Below are positions 44,716 through 54,190 of a stretch of 64,000 nucleotides of DNA, piece after piece. The notes beneath the pieces are model-generated. The model did not search any database. It was not told where the DNA came from and saw only the letters and a program-made list of their open reading frames with translations. Both the position numbers and the translations under genes were made by a program. This DNA comes from Persicirhabdus sediminis (GTDB taxonomy: Bacteria > Verrucomicrobiota > Verrucomicrobiia > Verrucomicrobiales > Akkermansiaceae). Within the stretch, counting starts at the first letter, position 1; every line of letters begins with the position of its first letter. The DNA lies in NCBI RefSeq assembly GCF_016595495.1, contig NZ_JAENIM010000037.1:1-64000 (forward strand), written 5' to 3'.

Positions 44716-45519
44716 CTATTCAAAGATCCTACTAATGGAGCCGTCAGTCCACAAATTACTGGTAACAACCTGAACACCTACAAAGATGAGGGAGGCAACC
44801 ATAGCAGCAATTGAAAGGCCAATGCTGAGGCCGCTTTCACCTTGCTCAACTTCCTCGTCGGTAGTCAGAATGGTTGGTGACTGAGCTGTAGCTGGTGCAG
44901 TTGCATCCATTGGCTTAGTCGCTGCAAGCTGAACAGTAGCTTGTGGCAATGACTGAGTAGCTGGAGCTGCAGCGGCGGCTGGTGCTGGTGCGCCGCCACC
45001 AAGAGCTGGTGATGGTGCGCCTGGTGTAGCGAGTTTCACTGTACCTGGGCCAGTTGGTGCGCCTGGTGTAGCGAGACGAACTGTTGGAGCTGGTGCTGGT
45101 GCAGCAGCTGGTGCGCCTGGCGCAGTCATTGGTGCTGGTGGCGCAGCTGGTTTTGGCGCGCTAGCAGATTTGAGAGGAATTGTTGGAGCTGGTGCTGGTG
45201 GCGCACTAGGAGCACCTGCAGATGGAGGTGCCATTGGGCCAGTTGGATCAGCCTTGAGTGTAACACGTACGGTTTCTTTACGAAGAGGCACGGTAGATGT
45301 TTTCTCCAGAGGAGCTGTAGACTTAGTCTTCACAGCGTCTGATTTCATCGTCACACGCATGGTCTCTTTGCGAAGAGGAATTGGCGACGTTACCTCCAAA
45401 GCTGGATCAATCTTCTGTACTTTACCTGTTGCTGGATCGGCTTTCAACTTCACTCGCATGGTTTCCTTACGCAGAGGAGTACCAGACTCACTTGAATTGT
45501 TTTTGCTTTCGTCGCTCAT
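44716..45519 (-). CDS. Tail-anchored protein with three PLRKET motifs
   Basis: The 267-residue protein lacks a signal peptide. Its N-terminal third has three copies of the motif PLRKET(M/V)RV(K/T)(L/M)K at about 30-residue spacing. A Pro/Ala-rich low-complexity middle follows with 'TVRLATPGAP' and 'TVKLATPGAP' repeats, then an acidic stretch and one C-terminal membrane helix (about residues 237-256). The likely topology is a cytoplasmic repeat tail anchored in the inner membrane. It is divergent from the pilus-type secretin, which may hint at a shared role. I do not know the family. Confidence 0.7.
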   Translation of the reverse strand: MSDESKNNSSESGTPLRKETMRVKLKADPATGKVQKIDPALEVTSPIPLRKETMRVTMKSDAVKTKSTAPLEKTSTVPLRKETVRVTLKADPTGPMAPPSAGAPSAPPAPAPTIPLKSASAPKPAAPPAPMTAPGAPAAAPAPAPTVRLATPGAPTGPGTVKLATPGAPSPALGGGAPAPAAAAAPATQSLPQATVQLAATKPMDATAPATAQSPTILTTDEEVEQGESGLSIGLSIAAMVASLIFVGVQVVTSNLWTDGSISRIFE

Positions 45520-45897
45520 AATTTTCTATTGAGAAGTGTGTGTATAAATTGAATTCAACGTTATTAAATAAGTTAAATTCTGACATTACTCTAGCCATTA
45601 ATCATAGCCGGGACGGCCATGTCAAACTCTCAGATCTTTTTTTTTTAGAACTCATTGAAGAAGTTAGAACCACCTCTCACACAGCAAGACAACAAAACAA
45701 AGAACTGCATTACCTTATTAGCCAAATGTTGTGCATGTATGTTTAGAGACTAGCTAAGCACGTCATGCACCGAAGATGAACCCATTTCATGACCACCACA
45801 CGGTCAACTAAATCCAACAATTTCAAACTTTTTGTATTTTTTTTAATTTTACGCTTACCAGTGCGATCCCAGCTAGCTATAAGCACTTCACTTATTT
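45520..45897. other. 378-base divergent promoter region before the secretin gene
   Basis: This gap drives the PLRKET-repeat gene to the left and the secretin to the right. It is A/T-rich. A GTG-started frame of 68 codons (45540-45746) lies within it, but nothing supports it. A poly-T stretch near 45835-45850 is visible. No operator or RNA was recognised. Confidence 0.5.
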
Positions 45898-48411
45898 ATG
45901 GAAAAATACGTATCCAGCACACATCGCACTCTCAAAAAAGTTAGCCTACTCTGCCTAACTAGCCTTTGCGTTGGCACGATTTCGCTGCCGAGCCAAGCTG
46001 GAGAATCTACCTCCTCGACTTCTCAATCTGAGCTGCAAAGACGCATTGATAACTACAAACAAGGTTATCAGAAAATTCAGGAGGGTGACCAAGCGTACAA
46101 CGCTGGTGATTACGAATCTGCGGTTGCCGCCTATTCATCAGCCTACAGCCTACTGCCAAATGGCACGAAGTCAGCGCAACTCAAGAGAGACGCAGCTGAC
46201 CGCTACGCCACCGCGGCTACTGAGCTGGCTAGACAAGTTTCCGGCACTGGCGACTACGCCCAAGCCAAACAACTACTAAATGCCGTTCTCGATCCAAGTG
46301 TGGCGCCATCACACATTGGCGCGGCTAAGCTGCTAGCCCAGCTGGACGATCCAATTCGCTACAACCCATCGCTCACCCCTGAGCACAGCCGCAATGTCGA
46401 CAATGTTGGCAAACTGCTGCGTAAAGGTGAGGGATTTTATAACCTCGGCAATTACGACGCCGCCAATAAGACTTTTGAAGAAGTCTTACGCATCGACCCA
46501 TACAACAGCGCATCTAGACGCTGGATGGAGAGAATTGATAATGCCAAAGCTGATTATTATCGCTCAGCCTTCGACCATACACGAGCCAATGCTCTGATGG
46601 AAGTTGACCGAGAATGGGAGACTAAGGTCAACCCAGATAATAGCGTATTCATGTCGACCATGCCATCTGCTGATCTGTTTGGCAACAATGTCGTCGACGT
46701 CCGCCAAAAGCTCAGCCAGATCCATGTCGACATCATTGACCTCGATCAAGCATCACTGACGGAGGCGATTGATTTTGTCCGCATCAAAGCCAACGAGCAC
46801 GGCATCAACGTTGTCATCAATACTGGCGATACGACCACTGATACTTTCCAGAAAATCGACTCTACTAGATTTACCCTGCAACTACGCAATATTCCTCTAG
46901 ATGCTGTTTTAGATTACATCACCCAGAACACCCACACCAAGTGGGTTACCGACGCATTCTCTGTAGAAATCGTCCCATCAGGATCGTCCGATGAGCGCCT
47001 CATCACTCGCTCATTTAATGTGCCGCCAAACTTCCTGAAAACCAATAATGCTCAGCAAGATGTCAATGATGACCCATTTGCCGAAACATCAGGCACCTCA
47101 GGCGGCATCTTACCTCAGCGCATTACCATCGAGGAATACCTCAAACAAAGTGGTGTCGTCCTCGGTGATGGAGCTTTTGCCAATTACCTGCCAGCGAACA
47201 ACACCTTAACCATTCGTAGTAACCGCGCAGACATCGACCTCGTCGCTCAGCTCGTTGAGCTCTCCAGCCGAGAAGAACCTGTAGCTATCAAAATTGAAAC
47301 CACAATCATGCGGGTTTCTCAACACGATGCTGAAGCCCTTGGCTTTGACTGGCTCATTTCACCTGGCTACCTGAAAAATGGCGTCTACTTCGGCGGTGGC
47401 TCAGTTGGCAATCAAGCGCCACTAGACGATATCCCAAACCCTCTCAGCGGTGCAATCGCTGGCACTCTTGGAGCCCTAGCCCCCGTTACAGCAGGCAATC
47501 GCTCGGGTGACGCAGCTCTCCAACGCAGCTCTCTCGACAGCCTACTCGCAGCTGGCTCAACTGGCTACACACCATCTAACGATAGAGCTCCAGGTATCCT
47601 GACTTTAACCGGAACCTTCAATGGCATGCAGGTGCAAATGATGATGCGCGGCCTCGACCAACACAAAGCTGTTGATATCATCACCAAACCATCGGTATTC
47701 TCACGCAGTGGCGAGAAGGCGTCGGTAGAAGTCATTCGTGAGTTCATATACCCAACTGAATACGAACCACCAGAACTGCCGAGCAGCGTAGGCAGCGGCA
47801 CTACTGGTCTTGTTATCGATGGAACGACTGGAGGAGTCATCGAATCAGCTCAGGAGTCATCATTGACTCCAATCACGCCAGCCCACCCGACAGCCTTTGA
47901 AACACGCAATACAGGCGTCACTATGGAGGTTGAGGCCATGGTTGGCCCCAACAAACACTTTATCGACCTGTCGATCAGACCTGAGCTTGTCGAATTCGAA
48001 GGATTTGTAGACTACGGGTCACCAATTACAGGGGCTTACAGTAGCTTTGAGTTCAATTTAACAGGGGAAGGTGGGTCATATTTCAACCGTTCAGGCGCCA
48101 GTGGCGTGCTGACAGAAAACCACATCCTCATGCCCGTTTTCAAGAAAATCGGCATGCCGTCCGCCGCTGTCACAATTGCAGACAATACCACCATCGTACT
48201 CGGTGGCATGATCTCATCAAAGCGCGTCAATGTAGAAGACAAAACACCTATCTTAGGAGACATCCCCTACGTCGGGCGCCTCTTCAGATCTGAGTCATCA
48301 TCAGAGCTGAAAGAACACATCATGATCGCCGTTCACGTAGAACTCATGGATGCCAGTGGCCGTCCGTGGCGTGAAATGCACCAAGAAGAAACAACCGCCA
48401 GCATCAAATAG
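45898..48411 (+). CDS. Type IV pilus-like secretin, Amuc_1098 type
   Basis: The 837-residue outer-membrane protein has a signal peptide, then TPR-type helical repeats ('GDQAYNAGDYESAVAAYSSAY', 'GEGFYNLGNYDAANKTFEEVL'). Secretin N-domains follow ('VDIIDLDQASLTEAIDFVR', 'LTIRSNRADIDLVAQLVEL'), then the C-terminal secretin core ('HKAVDIITKPSVFSRSGEKASVEVIREFIYPTEY', 'ITIADNTTIVLGGMISSKRV', 'TPILGDIPYVGRLFRS'). The TPR-plus-secretin layout matches the Akkermansia Amuc_1098 pilus outer-membrane component. The partner genes (PilM/N/O-like, Amuc_1099-1102) are not next to it here. Confidence 0.9.
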   Translation: MEKYVSSTHRTLKKVSLLCLTSLCVGTISLPSQAGESTSSTSQSELQRRIDNYKQGYQKIQEGDQAYNAGDYESAVAAYSSAYSLLPNGTKSAQLKRDAADRYATAATELARQVSGTGDYAQAKQLLNAVLDPSVAPSHIGAAKLLAQLDDPIRYNPSLTPEHSRNVDNVGKLLRKGEGFYNLGNYDAANKTFEEVLRIDPYNSASRRWMERIDNAKADYYRSAFDHTRANALMEVDREWETKVNPDNSVFMSTMPSADLFGNNVVDVRQKLSQIHVDIIDLDQASLTEAIDFVRIKANEHGINVVINTGDTTTDTFQKIDSTRFTLQLRNIPLDAVLDYITQNTHTKWVTDAFSVEIVPSGSSDERLITRSFNVPPNFLKTNNAQQDVNDDPFAETSGTSGGILPQRITIEEYLKQSGVVLGDGAFANYLPANNTLTIRSNRADIDLVAQLVELSSREEPVAIKIETTIMRVSQHDAEALGFDWLISPGYLKNGVYFGGGSVGNQAPLDDIPNPLSGAIAGTLGALAPVTAGNRSGDAALQRSSLDSLLAAGSTGYTPSNDRAPGILTLTGTFNGMQVQMMMRGLDQHKAVDIITKPSVFSRSGEKASVEVIREFIYPTEYEPPELPSSVGSGTTGLVIDGTTGGVIESAQESSLTPITPAHPTAFETRNTGVTMEVEAMVGPNKHFIDLSIRPELVEFEGFVDYGSPITGAYSSFEFNLTGEGGSYFNRSGASGVLTENHILMPVFKKIGMPSAAVTIADNTTIVLGGMISSKRVNVEDKTPILGDIPYVGRLFRSESSSELKEHIMIAVHVELMDASGRPWREMHQEETTASIK

Positions 48412-48461
48412 CCGCTCAGGCACAGCTGCCTATTATAAACATTTCCCCATCTTCATTCTTA

Positions 48462-49982
48462 ATGTCCTCAGAGAAACCTTTTGAGCCGAAAAATAACACG
48501 GCTGACGACAACATCAGCCAGCTGAAAAAAGAGCTAAATCAAACCCATGGGGTTCCAGATGGCGAGCTTATCACTCGCCCAGATGGCACTCAGGTAATCA
48601 AAGCTCGCAAAAGAAAAAGACGCTCAAAACAACCTCATAAAGAGGAGGCAAAAAAACGCCTTAAAAAAATCATCATTGGCGCCTCGTTTCTTGCGTTGAT
48701 GGGCATAGCTCTGGTTGTTGGCATCTTCATAATCTTAGCCAAATACAATAGCGATAGCTTTAAGAAACAATCTGAGTCTGACATTGCTGCATTTACTGAC
48801 GCAGCTCAGGTCAAAGTCCACCGCATGACGGTGACACCAGCATCAGCTAAAATCTCCGCCATTGAAGCCAGCTGGCCAGCCAACTCCACCATCCAGAAAG
48901 CCGAATTCAAACAAATTGCCACTCGCTTTAAGCTAAGTACATTTTTTGGCAAATACTGGAAAAGTGCTGAGCTCAGCGCCGCCACTGGCTCACTCCACCT
49001 GCAGCTACCAACAGGACCAGCAGCAGCGGAAGAAAGTAAATCTTCACCATTTGCATTTGATTTTTACCGCAGCTTCTCCACCGACATTTTCTTTGGACCA
49101 AGTACCAAGGGGGTAGCCTTACGCAAAGCGCAATGCACCTTCGACGAGCTCTACGGCGTCCCACAGTCAATGATTCAAGACGCCACATTGCAGCATCCAT
49201 TCTGGCCAAATTTACAGGTTAAGAATGTGCTCCTCAAGCACAATACGGCGGATAATACCGAGCTCACAGGCGTCATCATGCCAACGGCCAACAGCGGTAG
49301 CGGGCTAATCAACGTAACTGGCAAAATCAATATCTATGCTGATGAAACCAACGAGCTTGAGCTAAAAATCACAGATTTCCCTATCCAGCAATTGGTCGGT
49401 GACGGCAGAAAGCTGAGGCTAGATCGCTTCCTCGATGGTGCTATTGATGCGCCTTTGGCATCACTAGACATCAACCCACGAAATCCGGACACCCTCAAAA
49501 TCGAAGCTGCCTTTGAATCTCGCCGACTCAACCTACAAGGTCTGACATTCCTACGCACTCTGCGCCGCGAGCTCGGTCAGTCATGGTACGACAAACCTGT
49601 TTTTGACGAAAGCAATGGCACACTGATCATCGAAAACGGTGGCGATGTCACCATCGACAATTTATCATTCACCGCCCGCGATAAACTGCAACTCCGCGGT
49701 AGCATCACTTGCTCAAAAACAAATGAACTCTCAGGCACGCTAGAAGTTGGCCTACCTGCCATTGAGAACTCAAGCAGACCTGATGGATTCTCTGCTTCAT
49801 CGAATGGCTACTACTGGGCTGAAGTCACCTTAAGCGGCACAGTGACCCGCCCTAAAGATGACCTGTTCGACATCATGGGCGCCAAGGAAACACCTAGCGG
49901 CTCGCAAAAGAAAATCCCAACAGAAGAGCAGCTACTCAACCCTGCTAACTCAGGTTTCAGCTTCGACGAGCTAACGGACTAA
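48462..49982 (+). CDS. AsmA-like membrane-anchored protein downstream of the secretin
   Basis: The 506-residue protein has a basic cytoplasmic tail of about 65 residues ('KARKRKRRSKQPHKEEAKKRLKK'-type charge cluster), one membrane helix (about 70-92) and a long beta-rich periplasmic part. The end of that part ('GGDVTIDNLSFTARDKLQLRGSITC', 'LSGTLEVGLPA') resembles the C-terminal region of AsmA-like proteins. It starts 50 bases after the secretin stop, so the two are probably co-transcribed. The function is unknown. A pilus link is only contextual. Confidence 0.6.
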   Translation: MSSEKPFEPKNNTADDNISQLKKELNQTHGVPDGELITRPDGTQVIKARKRKRRSKQPHKEEAKKRLKKIIIGASFLALMGIALVVGIFIILAKYNSDSFKKQSESDIAAFTDAAQVKVHRMTVTPASAKISAIEASWPANSTIQKAEFKQIATRFKLSTFFGKYWKSAELSAATGSLHLQLPTGPAAAEESKSSPFAFDFYRSFSTDIFFGPSTKGVALRKAQCTFDELYGVPQSMIQDATLQHPFWPNLQVKNVLLKHNTADNTELTGVIMPTANSGSGLINVTGKINIYADETNELELKITDFPIQQLVGDGRKLRLDRFLDGAIDAPLASLDINPRNPDTLKIEAAFESRRLNLQGLTFLRTLRRELGQSWYDKPVFDESNGTLIIENGGDVTIDNLSFTARDKLQLRGSITCSKTNELSGTLEVGLPAIENSSRPDGFSASSNGYYWAEVTLSGTVTRPKDDLFDIMGAKETPSGSQKKIPTEEQLLNPANSGFSFDELTD

Positions 49983-50067
49983 CCCCACCTCTCAGCTCAA
50001 AGATTTTTTTGCGTTTCTCGCACATGCGTGATTGCATCTAGCGGAAACGCAAGTCATCATCCTCAAC

Positions 50068-51144
50068 ATGATGCAAAACCGTAAGGATTTCCTTTTTGAG
50101 CTACTCGAAACGCCTAGCCCAACAGGCTTTGAAATGCCTGGCCAGCGCGTGTGGGCCAGCCACCTCAAACCCATCGCCGACGAAGTCGACTGCGATGCCT
50201 ACGGCTCGACATGGGCGCGGCTCAAGGGAGCGGGTTCGGCAACCATCATGCTAGAAGCGCACGCCGATGAGATTGGCTTCATGGTCAAGCACATCACCAA
50301 AGACGGTTTTTTGCGCATCGACCGCATAGGCGGCAGCGACGCAGCCACTGGTCGCGGTAGAAGAATTCAAATCCTTGGCGATAAAGGTGCCGTCACAGGT
50401 ATTATTGGCAACACCGCCATCCACCTCAGACGCGATAGCCTTGGTACAGAAAAAGCACCAAAAGTTCACGAACTCTGGGTTGATCTCGGCGCCACGAGCG
50501 AGAGCGAAGTCGCCGAGCTAGGCATCCGCGTGGGCCACCCAGCTGTCTACACTGATGGGCCGATGGAATTGGCCAACAACCGCATCGTCAGCCGTGCGCT
50601 CGACAACCGTATTGGCAGCTACATCATCGCCGAAGTGATGCAAAAAATTGCCGCAGAGGAGAACAAACCTAACCACAACCTGCTTTGCCTAAATGCAGTA
50701 CAAGAAGAGATTGGCGGCGCTGGTGCTCGCATGGCTAGCTACCGCCACCAGCCAGACTTGTGCATCTGCCTTGATGTCACCCACGCCACAGATACCCCTG
50801 GGCTAGACAGCGCCGAGCACGGAGCCGTCAAACTCGGTGGCGGCCCGACACTCACCCACGGCACCGCCAACCACCCACTCATCACCGAGCGGCTAAAATC
50901 AATCGCGGAAAAATATAACATCCCCATCCAGCATGAAGCGTCTAGCAGGTTCACCGGAACCGATACCGATAAAATTTACGACGTGCGCTCAGGCATCCCA
51001 TCCGCGCTAGTTTCACTGCCGCTGCGCTGCATGCATTCAGTAGTGGAAACTGCTGACTGGTCTGACATTAACCACACGATTGAGCTTCTCAGCCAATTTG
51101 TGCTATCTTTGCAAGATTCAGACACATTTAGCCACAAACTCTAA
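50068..51144 (+). CDS. M42-family metal aminopeptidase
   Basis: Started at MMQNRKDFLFELLETPSPTG, the protein has 358 residues. A TTG 12 codons upstream is less likely. M42 metal-ligand motifs are in order: 'MLEAHADEIGFMV', 'RALDNRIGSYI', 'NAVQEEIGGAGARM' (catalytic Glu), 'CLDVTHATDTPG' and 'RCMHSVVETADWSDI'. M42 enzymes are cytoplasmic, dodecameric aminopeptidases. The exact residue preference is unknown. The stop is followed immediately by the next ATG. Confidence 0.92.
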   Translation: MMQNRKDFLFELLETPSPTGFEMPGQRVWASHLKPIADEVDCDAYGSTWARLKGAGSATIMLEAHADEIGFMVKHITKDGFLRIDRIGGSDAATGRGRRIQILGDKGAVTGIIGNTAIHLRRDSLGTEKAPKVHELWVDLGATSESEVAELGIRVGHPAVYTDGPMELANNRIVSRALDNRIGSYIIAEVMQKIAAEENKPNHNLLCLNAVQEEIGGAGARMASYRHQPDLCICLDVTHATDTPGLDSAEHGAVKLGGGPTLTHGTANHPLITERLKSIAEKYNIPIQHEASSRFTGTDTDKIYDVRSGIPSALVSLPLRCMHSVVETADWSDINHTIELLSQFVLSLQDSDTFSHKL

Positions 51145-53157
51145 ATGAAACATCCAGCGCTCACAATTCTAGCCCTGATCACTTGCCTCTGCCAGCTGAT
51201 CAGCGCCAGTGAGCCTGCGAATATGAACAACTCGCCAGCTAAACTCGCTGCCGACGCCTTCATCACCAAACTCAACCAAACTAAGCCGCTGCAGATAGAT
51301 TTGGCGACAGAAACCGCCATTTCTCCCTACATCCCTGCTTACAAGAAAAAGCGCATCTATGGGCGACTCAAAAGGCAGGTGAACAGCTACTTCATGGATG
51401 GCGACACCATCACCTTTGACTGGCTTGTTGATACCGAGAACTACGCCGCTGTCAGTTACCAAGTAAGGAACCCACTCAACCCACAACACCTGCACATCAT
51501 CACCGTGGCGATGTGCAAAACCACAAAGGGCTGGCTACCAGCCCCGCAGCTTGGGTCATTTCAAAACATCTACAATGGCTACAGCGAGCAGCTCAGTGAT
51601 GAACTCGACCAGCTCAGCAAGTCACTGCAGAAAAACACTAACAAACGTCAGCCCAGCCTGCGTGAAGATGCCAGCAAACAATTCCAAAGATCAGTTGCTG
51701 AATACCGCCAGCAACTCGCTGAAACCCCGCCCAAAGAGCTAGCCAAACAATTTCTCAACTACTGCCGAAATCAGCAGCTAGCTGGAGCTCTCGCCTGCCT
51801 CAACCCGATGGGCACTAGCCGGCTCAATCAAAATGCTTGGCGAGAAATTCACCGCGCCACCGCTTCCGCCATCGCAGGCTCCCACAAGATCAACAAATGG
51901 GAAATCATTACCTCCCCGCCAGCTGGATCCGTCCAGGTCGTCGACTTCTCAGAAACACAGAGCCAAGTCACACTCTATCACTGGAACCCTCTACTCGCAT
52001 CTAGCCCACCGGAGGTTTTGAACTTCTCGGTAGATCAAATGCAGCCACCCTATTTCCTAGAGCTTCCCGTGCCGCTCATGCACGAGGGCTACGAATATGC
52101 TGACGACCACTCGGCTGAAGAACATCAATCGGCTAACTTCTATCAGCTCTTAAATAAACAAAGTCAGTACCAACCATTAGACTCACTGGATGACGCCATC
52201 GACAAACTGCAGAACGCCATCAAAACTAATGACTTTAAAAGCTACCTCCAGCTGGTTGCCCCAGAGCTTCGCCTAGAGCAGAAAAACAAACAAATCCTCA
52301 TCAACACACTTAAAGTTTCGTGGCGCAATGCAATTGGCCAATCAAGCCTTCCCATCGACAGCACCCACTCGCCACTACCAGCAAAGACCTGCCTCACCCG
52401 CAATGCCGCCATTGCATACACAGCCCCTGCTATCATCGATCTGGCTAACAGCAAAAATATTCACACCAGCTATTGGCTACAAATCGACGGTCATTGGTCG
52501 CTCGTTCCATCCAGCCAGCGCTTTACCAGAGAAATCAACAAATCCTTAGATGAAGATGAACTCAGCAAGTTCAATGTGCTAGCCAGTACAAGCAAATCCG
52601 AGTTTAAAAAACAGCTGAACAAATACCAACTGCTCAACATCCAGCAGGTTGACTGGCAGGAAACTGCCACAGCGCCTAGCAATCAAGAGGCCAAAGATCA
52701 CACCAACAAATACCTAAAACTACTTAGTGAAGCCAATACTAACGAAATCTTGCAAAACTCGCTACTCATTTGCCCTGAAGATGACAGCGCACCGCTAACA
52801 CAAATAAAATACGCCATTCAAGGTAGCCAACTCACTAAGAAAATTGGCATTCCAGATGAAATTCTAGCCACTTCTAGCAACGGCCGCTGGCATGCAGTTA
52901 GTCTGAAAACACACACCACAGCTGAGCAAGCTGATTACCCGATGATGCTCATCACTACTCATCATGGGAAAACAAAAACGGTCATCGATTTCAAAGTCAA
53001 ATACATCACCCATCTAGGCATTCAGCTCAGGAACAATTCAAACTGGAAAAAATTAGAAGAAAACATCCCAGCTGAAGAGCTAGAGCGAATTCGTGAACTA
53101 TTTGACAAACATATCAAGCTAGCTGAAAGCGACTACAAAGCAAACCAAGATGACTAA
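51145..53157 (+). CDS. Large secreted protein, function unknown
   Basis: The 670-residue protein has a signal peptide ending near 'QLISAS'. Its ATG directly follows the aminopeptidase stop (TAAATG). The body is rich in Gln, Lys and Ser with mixed helix and strand and contains two or three distantly similar sections ('LAKQFLNYCRNQQLAGALACLNP', 'AIKTNDFKSYLQLVAPELRLE'), a pattern seen in exported accessory proteins. I recognise no catalytic motif or family. It lies upstream of the MoxR-DUF58 pair on the same strand. Confidence 0.65.
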   Translation: MKHPALTILALITCLCQLISASEPANMNNSPAKLAADAFITKLNQTKPLQIDLATETAISPYIPAYKKKRIYGRLKRQVNSYFMDGDTITFDWLVDTENYAAVSYQVRNPLNPQHLHIITVAMCKTTKGWLPAPQLGSFQNIYNGYSEQLSDELDQLSKSLQKNTNKRQPSLREDASKQFQRSVAEYRQQLAETPPKELAKQFLNYCRNQQLAGALACLNPMGTSRLNQNAWREIHRATASAIAGSHKINKWEIITSPPAGSVQVVDFSETQSQVTLYHWNPLLASSPPEVLNFSVDQMQPPYFLELPVPLMHEGYEYADDHSAEEHQSANFYQLLNKQSQYQPLDSLDDAIDKLQNAIKTNDFKSYLQLVAPELRLEQKNKQILINTLKVSWRNAIGQSSLPIDSTHSPLPAKTCLTRNAAIAYTAPAIIDLANSKNIHTSYWLQIDGHWSLVPSSQRFTREINKSLDEDELSKFNVLASTSKSEFKKQLNKYQLLNIQQVDWQETATAPSNQEAKDHTNKYLKLLSEANTNEILQNSLLICPEDDSAPLTQIKYAIQGSQLTKKIGIPDEILATSSNGRWHAVSLKTHTTAEQADYPMMLITTHHGKTKTVIDFKVKYITHLGIQLRNNSNWKKLEENIPAEELERIRELFDKHIKLAESDYKANQDD

Positions 53158-53241
53158 GCGCAAGGGTCACAATCAACTTGCCTCAAACTAACTGCCCAGC
53201 CATCATCATTTTCTATCTACACCCAGCTGCCTCTACCTCAT

Positions 53242-54186
53242 ATGGACTTTTCTAAAGCATGTCACACCGCCGCCGCACTCGAAAAATCAGTGCAAAGCAT
53301 CATCGAAGGCCAAGCAGCTAACATCCGCCAAATACTTGCCTGCATGGCTTGCGGCGGACACGTCTTGCTAGAAGATAATCCAGGAACCGGCAAAACTACT
53401 CTAGCTAAAGCCATCGCAGGCAGCGTTAGAAACGCAGATTTCAAGCGTCTGCAATTCACCCCAGACCTGCTACCGTCCGACATTCTCGGCGTCTCCATTC
53501 TCAACCCAAAATCTGGCAGTTTCAGTTTTCACCCTGGTCCGGTGTTTACCGACATCTTACTAGCAGACGAAATCAACCGCGCCTCACCGCGCACCCAGAG
53601 CGCCCTGCTAGAATCCATGGCTGAGCGCCAAGCGACCATCGAAGGTGTCTGCCACGACCTCAACGGACTCTTCTTTGTCATCGCCACGCAGAACCCAGTA
53701 GAATTTCGCGGTACCTATCCGCTGCCAGAAGCGCAGATGGACCGCTTCACCATCCGCAGCTCGCTCGGCTACGTCGGACCAGCTGAAGAAGCTGCCATCC
53801 TATCAGCTCAACAAACTAGCCACCCGCTAGAATCGCTAGAGGCAACAGTTTCGCTAGACGACTTCCTCCAGCTACAGAACCAAATCAAACAGATCCGCAT
53901 CAGTGAAGAGCTAAACCACTACATCGTGGCGCTGTGCTCAGCTACCCGCCATCACAGCGAGATCCTACTTCCAGCCAGCCCACGCGCCTCACTCGCGCTG
54001 ATGAAAATGGCCAAATCTATGGCGCTGTTTGAAGGCATGGAATTTGTCACCCCACAGCTGATTCAAGATCTAGCGATCTCGGTAATTGCCCACCGACTCG
54101 TGCTAACGGCTGATGCTAAATTCAGCGGCCGCACCGCAGAAAACATCATCACCGAGATCATCGAAAAAACCGCCGTTCCTAGCTAA
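53242..54186 (+). CDS. MoxR-family AAA+ ATPase
   Basis: The 314-residue protein has Walker A DNPGTGKTT (residues 45-53), Walker B ILLADEINRA and the sensor segment 'VIATQNPVEFRGTYPLPEAQMDRF', typical of MoxR. A C-terminal lid domain follows. MoxR proteins act as chaperone-like ATPases, often with DUF58 and von Willebrand-type proteins. The DUF58 gene starts 4 bases downstream. Confidence 0.94.
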   Translation: MDFSKACHTAAALEKSVQSIIEGQAANIRQILACMACGGHVLLEDNPGTGKTTLAKAIAGSVRNADFKRLQFTPDLLPSDILGVSILNPKSGSFSFHPGPVFTDILLADEINRASPRTQSALLESMAERQATIEGVCHDLNGLFFVIATQNPVEFRGTYPLPEAQMDRFTIRSSLGYVGPAEEAAILSAQQTSHPLESLEATVSLDDFLQLQNQIKQIRISEELNHYIVALCSATRHHSEILLPASPRASLALMKMAKSMALFEGMEFVTPQLIQDLAISVIAHRLVLTADAKFSGRTAENIITEIIEKTAVPS

Positions 54187-54190
54187 GGCC

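Noticed and set aside
45540-45746. 68-codon GTG-started plus-strand frame upstream of the secretin
   Set aside because: It lies in an A/T-rich promoter gap, has no recognisable motif and no supporting context.
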